From Planctomycetota bacterium (GTDB lineage: Bacteria > Planctomycetota > Phycisphaerae > Phycisphaerales > SM1A02), in assembly GCA_017859745.1 (NCBI GenBank), contig JAFMML010000004.1:1-64000 (forward strand): DNA of 64,000 nucleotides, given 5' to 3'. The notes beneath the pieces are model-generated. The model had not been told where the DNA came from and did not search any database. It worked only from the letters and a program-made list of their open reading frames with translations. The stretch's first letter is position 1; each line of letters starts with the position of its first letter. Shown here piece by piece: positions 59,428-64,000 of this stretch. The translations under genes were made by a program, and so were the position numbers.

Positions 59428-59644
59428 CCGGAATGGAGCAAGACGGACTCGATCCGCCTGCACGTCCGCACGCGACGAGCGGGGTCGCCACCGAAGTCCG
59501 CAGGCCGGTCGCGGGCGTCTGGGACGTCGAGGCGGATCGGACCGATGCGATCGACCTTCGATCGACCTGCGAGCGACCTTCGAGCGCATCTCCCGACGCA
59601 GGTTCCCGGTCGATCGAGGCGCCGGTCCGTCGCGAGGAGTCTTC

Positions 59645-61210
59645 TCAGCCGGGCATCAACCCCGCGGTGCCCTGCCCGGAGAACTGCAACGGCAACTCCA
59701 CCGCGAAGGTTGCGCCTCGGCCCGGTTCGGAGACCAGCGACACCGAGGCACCGAGCAGGCCGGCGAGTTCTCGACAGATCGCGAGGCCCAGACCGGTGCC
59801 GCCGTGGTCGCGGGTGTGACTGGCATCGACCTGTCGAAACTTCTCGAAGATCCGATCCTGCATGTCGTAGGGAACTCCCGGCCCCTCGTCGCGCACCGAG
59901 AGGCGCACGCCTGGGGTGCGATCGGCCCGGGTGAACCGCTCGGCCGACAACGTCACCGTGCCGCCCTCCGGCGAGAACTTCACCGCGTTGGACAGGAAGT
60001 TGAAGAGGATCTGCTGCAGCTTGCCGGCGTCGGACTCGACCTGCGGCAGTTCTGCGGCGACGCGAGTCTCGAGACGCACCGATCGGGCGTCCGCCTGCGG
60101 CGTCATGATCGTCTCGAGACCCTCGATGAGGTCGGAGACGCTCACCGGCGCGATCGAGAGCTCGACCCGGCCCGCCTCGATCTTCGCCATCGCGAGCAGC
60201 TCCTCGATCATCCCGAGCAGGCGTCGACCGCTCTCGACGATGTTGGCGAGGTATCGAAGCCGCTTGGGATCGGGGGCGGTCTCGGTCTTCGCGATCTCGT
60301 CGAGCAACTCCGCGAAGCCGAGGATCGAGTTGAGAGGCGTCTTCAGTTCGTGGCTGACGTTGGCGAGGAACTCGCTCTTCAGACGGTTGGACTCGTAGAG
60401 ACCGATGTTCGCCTCGGAGAGCTCCCCCACCTTGAGGTCGAGCGAGCTGTTCATGGCCTCGAGGCGCTCGCGGGTCTCCTCGATCTCGTCGAGCATCGTG
60501 TCGAGACCGCGTCCGAGTTCCTCGAAGTCGTCGCCGGTGCGCACCGTCGAACGGGCCGAGGGATCGCCGCGACGCACCCGGTCGACGGTGTCCTGCAGTC
60601 GTCGGACCGGAGAGAGAATGAGCCGGGAGAGGATGGCGTGGAAGACCAGCACCGCGAGAAGGCCCGCGGCGAGCCCGCTGGCGACGATCCAGATCCGGTT
60701 GCGCAGAAGCTGCCCCGCCGCCGCGGGACTGGTGCGGTCGATCAGCAGCACCGCCTCGATCGGGTCCACGATGGAGGGCACCAGAAGTCGCGGCGTGAAG
60801 TCGATGAAGCCGGTGTCCTGCAGGCGGGCCAGATCGCTGGCGCGGATGGCACGCACGTACCGGTAGATCGTCCGCCCATCGACGTCGGTGGCGCGAAAGG
60901 AATCCACCGCGTCGGGGGTCCGTTCGAACCGCTGCAGGACCTGCTCGAGGAAGGGGTCGCCCTCGGCGGCCTGCCACGCGCGGCCGAGCGGCAGCAGCTC
61001 CATCGGAATGGCGAGGCCTTCGCTTCTGCCGAGGATGAAGCCGTTCTCGAGCCACGTCTCGGCCAGTTGTCGCGAGACCTCCAGCTGGTTCTCGACCACG
61101 AGGCGCTGGGTGCGGATCCACGGCACGCTGAGCGCGGCGGCGAGGATCAGCAGCACCGCGATCGAGAAGATCAGCTGGCACTTGTTCGCGAGAGACAGCC
61201 CGCGGTTCAT
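59645..61210 (-). CDS. Membrane sensor histidine kinase
   Basis: The 521-residue kinase has two membrane helices (CQLIFSIAVLLILAAALSVP near 11-30 and IWIVASGLAAGLLAVLVFHA near 173-192) flanking a periplasmic sensor of about 140 residues, a HAMP domain (about 195-245), then a HisKA domain with phosphoaccepting His287 (FLANVSHELKTPLNSILGF) and an HATPase (N-box QQILFNFLSNAVKFS, G1 VRDEGPGVP, G2 GGTGLGLAI). The sensor domain has the shape of Tll0287-like heme sensors but no CxxCH is present. The cognate response regulator is not in the window. ATG at 61210 is the best start, 29 nt after a TATGCT -10. Confidence 0.95.
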   Translation of the reverse strand: MNRGLSLANKCQLIFSIAVLLILAAALSVPWIRTQRLVVENQLEVSRQLAETWLENGFILGRSEGLAIPMELLPLGRAWQAAEGDPFLEQVLQRFERTPDAVDSFRATDVDGRTIYRYVRAIRASDLARLQDTGFIDFTPRLLVPSIVDPIEAVLLIDRTSPAAAGQLLRNRIWIVASGLAAGLLAVLVFHAILSRLILSPVRRLQDTVDRVRRGDPSARSTVRTGDDFEELGRGLDTMLDEIEETRERLEAMNSSLDLKVGELSEANIGLYESNRLKSEFLANVSHELKTPLNSILGFAELLDEIAKTETAPDPKRLRYLANIVESGRRLLGMIEELLAMAKIEAGRVELSIAPVSVSDLIEGLETIMTPQADARSVRLETRVAAELPQVESDAGKLQQILFNFLSNAVKFSPEGGTVTLSAERFTRADRTPGVRLSVRDEGPGVPYDMQDRIFEKFRQVDASHTRDHGGTGLGLAICRELAGLLGASVSLVSEPGRGATFAVELPLQFSGQGTAGLMPG

Positions 61211-61238
61211 GATCCGACTCCGTCGTGGGGCGCCCCCG

Positions 61239-61245
61239 TAGCATA
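61239..61245. promoter_or_regulatory. Palindromic divergent -10 element
   Basis: TAGCATA reads TAGCAT on the plus strand (toward the gene at 61305) and TATGCT on the minus strand (toward the kinase at 61210). One -10 could serve both directions. Gap 61211-61304 has no other feature. Confidence 0.35.
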
Positions 61246-61304
61246 CGGACCCGACGGAAGATCCCCATCCGCGGCAACGTCGAACCCTCCACAGGACGCC
61301 AGGC

Positions 61305-61679
61305 GTGCGCAAGCCCGACACCGATCCCCTCGACGTGCGGATGACCGACGTCCTCTGCGACTACTGCCATCGCGAATGGACCGAGTCGGTCCCCATGATC
61401 GAGGGCCACCATGGCGCCTGCGTCTGCGGACGCTGCCTGTCGGCCGCCTACGTCGCGGTCGTCCACGCCGGCGTCGACGACGGTGAAGGCGCATTCAAGT
61501 GCCGGATGTGCCTCGAGGACCGCAAGGACTCCTCCTGGGCCAGTCCGGTCGACGAGGAGGCGCTGATCTGCCTGCGGTGCATCAAGCTCGGAGCAAGAGC
61601 CCTCGAGAAGGACGCCGAGAGCGGATGGACTCGGCCGGAGGCCGGCGATGCCGGTTCCGCACAGGAAGGCGCCTGCTAG
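61305..61679 (+). CDS. Small cysteine-rich (probable zinc) protein
   Basis: The 124-residue cytoplasmic protein has four CxxC or CxC-type clusters: C18-D-Y-C21, C39-V-C-G-R-C44, C66-R-M-C69 and C89-L-R-C92, plus His35/His36. This pattern is consistent with two zinc knuckles, each of four cysteines. There is no catalytic motif or family that I recognise. Start is a GTG at 61305; a later ATG (MTDVLCDYC) is possible. It is divergent from the kinase. Confidence 0.75.
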   Translation: MRKPDTDPLDVRMTDVLCDYCHREWTESVPMIEGHHGACVCGRCLSAAYVAVVHAGVDDGEGAFKCRMCLEDRKDSSWASPVDEEALICLRCIKLGARALEKDAESGWTRPEAGDAGSAQEGAC

Positions 61680-61723
61680 CATCCGAGCAGCTCAGACGAA
61701 CGCCTCCCCAGTCGAGTCCGCAC

Positions 61724-61927
61724 ATGACCAACCACACGCACGACCGCGACCATCCCCACCACCGAAGTCACGGAAAGGACGCGCCCGATTCGCGTTCCTC
61801 GAAGCCGCGGACCATCGTCGTCGTGGGCATCGTGCTGATGCTCGTCGCGATGCTGGTGTACGTGCTGACCGTCGACGAGTCCCTCGCCCCGGGCAACGAG
61901 GGCGAGCGGATCGAGGCCGCGGAATAG
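61724..61927 (+). CDS. Small His-rich single-span membrane protein (67 aa)
   Basis: The product starts with a cytoplasmic His/Asp/Lys-rich segment (MTNHTHDRDHPHHRSHGKDA), followed by one membrane span (IVVVGIVLMLVAMLVYVLTV) and an acidic tail. The histidine-rich part could bind metal. A TAGCAT at 61677-61682, overlapping the stop of the Cys-rich gene, would give a leader of about 40 nt. Function unknown; convincing as a gene because of the clear span and codon use. Confidence 0.65.
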   Translation: MTNHTHDRDHPHHRSHGKDAPDSRSSKPRTIVVVGIVLMLVAMLVYVLTVDESLAPGNEGERIEAAE

Positions 61928-61932
61928 GGCCG

Positions 61933-61967
61933 CCGGAGGACCGAGGCGAGTCCGCCTCGCGCTCCGG
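61933..61967. terminator. Two-tier hairpin between convergent genes
   Basis: An inner stem CGAGGCG-agtc-CGCCTCG (61942-61959) lies inside an outer CCGGAG / CTCCGG stem (61933-61938 and 61962-61967). It sits between the small membrane-protein gene and trmB, so it can terminate both. No T tract. Confidence 0.55.
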
Positions 61968-62004
61968 ACCGCCCGCGGTCTCCGCGGTCATCGCCGCAGC
62001 GGCG

Positions 62005-62658
62005 TCATCGCCGCAGCAGCGTCATCGCGTGGAACGTCCGTCCCTCCTCCCGAAACTTCCGCTCGAAGTTGGTGCCGACGATCTCGCCCTCGGCGGCGTG
62101 TTCCGGGCGAGCGAAGGGCCGGCGTTCCCACCGATCCGCATGGCGGCCCGCCAGGTCCTCGTACCACGCCCACAGATCGGCATGGTCGGTGACCAGGCGC
62201 AGCTCGCCGCCGGCCATCAGGACGCGATGAAGATCCTCGAGACTCCGGTCCTGAAGCACACGGCGCTTGTGATGACGGGCCTTCGGCCACGGGTCGGAGA
62301 AGTAGAGATGAATGGTCCGAGCGACCCCGTCCTCGACCCGGTGCCGGACGAACTCCACCGCGTCGCCCCACAGCACCTTGACGTTGGCGAGACCGTGCCG
62401 ACGCAGACGATCCGCCGCATAGCGCCAGAATTCGCCGGCCTGTTCGATGCCCAGCAGGTTCGTCTCGGGATTCGCGGACGCCTCCGCGAGCAGAAAGGTC
62501 CCCTTGCCGGATCCGATCTCGATCTCGAAGGGACGCTCGGGATGCGCGAAGAACCCGCGCGGATCGAACCGCCCCGCCTCGAAGGGCGGCAGATCGTCCC
62601 GGTTCAGTCCCACGCCGGCCACGTCGGGATCGCGGCCCCGCATGATGCCGAAGCTCAC
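62005..62658 (-). CDS. trmB: tRNA (guanine-N7-)-methyltransferase
   Basis: The 217-residue enzyme methylates G46 of tRNA. SAM motif FEIEIGSGKGTFLLAEA (about 44-60), then LLGIEQAGEFWRYAADRL and the TrmB signature IHLYFSDPWPKARHHKRRV with its catalytic Asp. The C-terminal FERKFREEGRTFHAMTLLRR matches family ends. GTG at 62658 is taken because it overlaps the stop of the upstream hydrolase gene by four bases (GTGA); ATG at 62643 would remove five residues. A 17-bp duplication spans its stop codon. Two-gene operon with the hydrolase. Confidence 0.97.
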   Translation of the reverse strand: MSFGIMRGRDPDVAGVGLNRDDLPPFEAGRFDPRGFFAHPERPFEIEIGSGKGTFLLAEASANPETNLLGIEQAGEFWRYAADRLRRHGLANVKVLWGDAVEFVRHRVEDGVARTIHLYFSDPWPKARHHKRRVLQDRSLEDLHRVLMAGGELRLVTDHADLWAWYEDLAGRHADRWERRPFARPEHAAEGEIVGTNFERKFREEGRTFHAMTLLRR

Positions 62659-64000
62659 GATCCGTCGCCTCCCCCGCCGATCCCGGCCGACTCGTTCGCG
62701 ACCGCGGTCGTCTCGCCGATCCACTCGACGAGGAGTTCGAGCACCGCAGGATCGATCGTCGTCTCGATCTCGCCGTACTCCTCGACCCCGCCGGTTCGGG
62801 CGGGCTGGAGAAGGTGATTGAGGCCGTCGAGACGCTCGATCCGGTGCGGCACCCCGGCGACCTCGAGGGCCGCTCGAATCCGCGGCAGGTTCTGATCGGC
62901 ATCGACCTGGGTGTCGAGCGTGCCGTTGATCGCGAGCACCGGCACCTTCGATGCGGCAAGCAGCGGCGCCGGATCCAGCGAGATGAACCTCTGCATCCAT
63001 GGAGTCCGCATCTGCGCGATCACGCCGTCGGCCTGGGCAAGCAGCGTCGCCTCGTCGGCCTCCGTCCCTCCCGGCAGCAGCGCCGACTGCGCGGTCACGA
63101 GATCGACCGCGGAACGCTGCGCCTCCTGCCAGTCCTGCGCCGCGACCGCATCGAGCAGCCGTCGCTGGCTCTCGAGGATCGGCGCCGCATCCTCGGCCGA
63201 GGTGCCGGAGGCTTCGACCAGTCGCCGCATCTGCACCTGCAGGAGATCGCGACCGGGCACACCGGGGCCGGCAAGCAGCACCATGAACGCAAGCGGGTTG
63301 CGGGGCGTCGCCTCCTCGTGCTGCCAGCGGGCGACGATCGGCGCGACGAGGCCTCCCTCGCTGTGACCGAGGATGCCGACGCGGGCCGCATCGACCTCGG
63401 GCTGCATCTTCAGGAACTCCGTGGCGGCGTCGGCATCGGTCGCGAACTCGAACGTCGTCGCCGTGGTCGCGTCGCCACCGCTTCCGCCGATGCTTCGATC
63501 GTCGCACCGAAGGACCGCAAGACCGCCGCGCGTCAGGGCGTCGGCGATCACGAGAAAGGGCTTGTGACCGAAGATCGTCTCGTCGCGATCCTGAAGTCCG
63601 CTGCCCGAGACCAGCACCACCCCCGCGACCGGCTGGTCCGCCGACGCGCTCTTCGGCACGGTCAGCGTGCCCGCGATCGAATGCCCGTGCGGGTGGCGGA
63701 ACTCGACCTCGCGAACGAGATACGGGAAGGGCGGCTCCGGATGCTGCGGCCGGGCGGGGCCGGCGGCGAGGTCCCCGGCGATCCGAGACATCTCGAGCGG
63801 AAGTTCCGCGCCCGCCTGTCGAAGCGTGCCGCCGAGCCGGCCTCCTGCGACATCCTCGGCGAGTTCGAGTGCGAGCGGTGCGGCGCCGACCGGAAGGCGC
63901 AAGGTCCACACTCCACCGTCCGAGGCGTCGACGATCATGGCCATGCGATCGACGCCCTGCGCCGGAATCGACAACGCCGCCGCCGGACCGAAGCCCGCGT
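62655..64000 (-). CDS. Alpha/beta hydrolase (serine peptidase S33-like), 5' end cut by window
   Basis: The frame is open to the right edge; the first possible start is a TTG at 63974, but the sequence before it (FGPAAALSIP) is also open, so the gene surely starts outside the window. The visible 440 residues have an N-terminal beta-rich domain (about 1-90), then the hydrolase fold: PVAGVVLVSGSGLQDRDETI, GLAVLRCDDRSIGGSGGD (oxyanion region), nucleophile in GILGHSEGGLVAP (G-H-S-E-G-G), VPVLAINGTLDTQVDADQNL with the Asp and LDGLNHLLQP with the His. A cap domain (about 230-330) is helical. Likely an extracytoplasmic esterase or peptidase. It is cotranslated with trmB. Confidence 0.9.
   Translation of the reverse strand, partial: AGFGPAAALSIPAQGVDRMAMIVDASDGGVWTLRLPVGAAPLALELAEDVAGGRLGGTLRQAGAELPLEMSRIAGDLAAGPARPQHPEPPFPYLVREVEFRHPHGHSIAGTLTVPKSASADQPVAGVVLVSGSGLQDRDETIFGHKPFLVIADALTRGGLAVLRCDDRSIGGSGGDATTATTFEFATDADAATEFLKMQPEVDAARVGILGHSEGGLVAPIVARWQHEEATPRNPLAFMVLLAGPGVPGRDLLQVQMRRLVEASGTSAEDAAPILESQRRLLDAVAAQDWQEAQRSAVDLVTAQSALLPGGTEADEATLLAQADGVIAQMRTPWMQRFISLDPAPLLAASKVPVLAINGTLDTQVDADQNLPRIRAALEVAGVPHRIERLDGLNHLLQPARTGGVEEYGEIETTIDPAVLELLVEWIGETTAVANESAGIGGGGDGS

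Noticed and set aside
59645-61210. Heme-binding in the sensor domain of the kinase
   Set aside because: The fold context suggests a Tll0287-like heme sensor but there is no CxxCH motif in the 140-residue periplasmic region.
62655-63974. Complete hydrolase gene starting at TTG 63974
   Set aside because: The frame stays open to the right edge without a stop, and no signal peptide or good start is visible there.
1-64000. tRNA, rRNA, tmRNA or RNase P genes
   Set aside because: GGTTCGAATCC-like T-loop matches occur only inside coding regions (for example in arsM and rpmA) and do not form cloverleafs; no rRNA-like sequence was recognised.
1-64000. CRISPR arrays, insertion sequences, integrases, prophage
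   Set aside because: No spaced direct repeats of CRISPR type, no transposase or integrase motifs, and no change in codon or base use that would mark a transferred island.

Overview
The window is a GC-rich bacterial chromosome segment with dense genes on both strands and no rRNA, tRNA, CRISPR array, insertion sequence or prophage that I can see. Gene content points to a planctomycete, most likely class Phycisphaerae. The signs are six secreted proteins with the short EF-hand-like 'GC-type' dockerin repeat (DLDGxGxVxxxDLxxLLxxWG), a DUF1501 protein, three formylglycine sulfatases, a CRTAC1/UnbV protein, and many starts without a Shine-Dalgarno sequence. The taxonomic call is inference from content, not from a marker tree.

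Layout. 1-20 kb is a secretome region: DUF1501 (cut by the left edge), a LuxR-type regulator, a right-handed beta-helix dockerin protein, a sulfatase, a YdjM-like membrane protein, an operon of a PDZ protein and unknown proteins, a choice-of-anchor dockerin protein, an SGNH esterase, a second sulfatase, a SASA-type esterase, a large metzincin protease and a DUF1254 protein. 20-28 kb holds arsM-arsR, a degenerate-ATPase/GNAT fusion, small membrane proteins, an N-terminal-dockerin protein, DUF2809, a VTT-TetR operon and DoxX. 28-35 kb holds a sialidase-like propeller, a third sulfatase, a CRTAC1 protein and a VWA protein. 35-45 kb is housekeeping: rpmA-obg, a GNAT enzyme, dnaA with a DnaA box upstream, a helical-repeat exported protein, a DegT-fold protein lacking the PLP lysine, and guaA. 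45.4-55.5 kb is a respiratory block: coxB-coxA-coxC, an unknown membrane protein, a di-heme cytochrome c lipoprotein, Rieske protein and cytochrome b-c fusion, then a CtaG/4Fe-4S fusion and a small membrane-anchored protein. 55.5-64 kb has an FtsX/MacB-type permease, a second dockerin metalloprotease, a sensor kinase, small unknown proteins, trmB and an alpha/beta hydrolase cut by the right edge.

How the parts work together. The respiratory block encodes an oxidase with a heme-c-tailed subunit II beside a bc complex with a heme-c-tailed cytochrome b. The downstream CtaG/4Fe-4S fusion would fit a copper-reduction and copper-insertion factor for that oxidase. The sulfatases, SGNH and SASA esterases, sialidase-like protein and dockerin proteases fit stripping of sulfated or acetylated polysaccharides and glycoproteins outside the cytoplasm. 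A recurring promoter arrangement, a TAnnnT -10 hexamer ending exactly six bases before the start codon, appears at six genes and predicts leaderless mRNAs. Genes with longer leaders often carry GGAG about 8 nt upstream instead.
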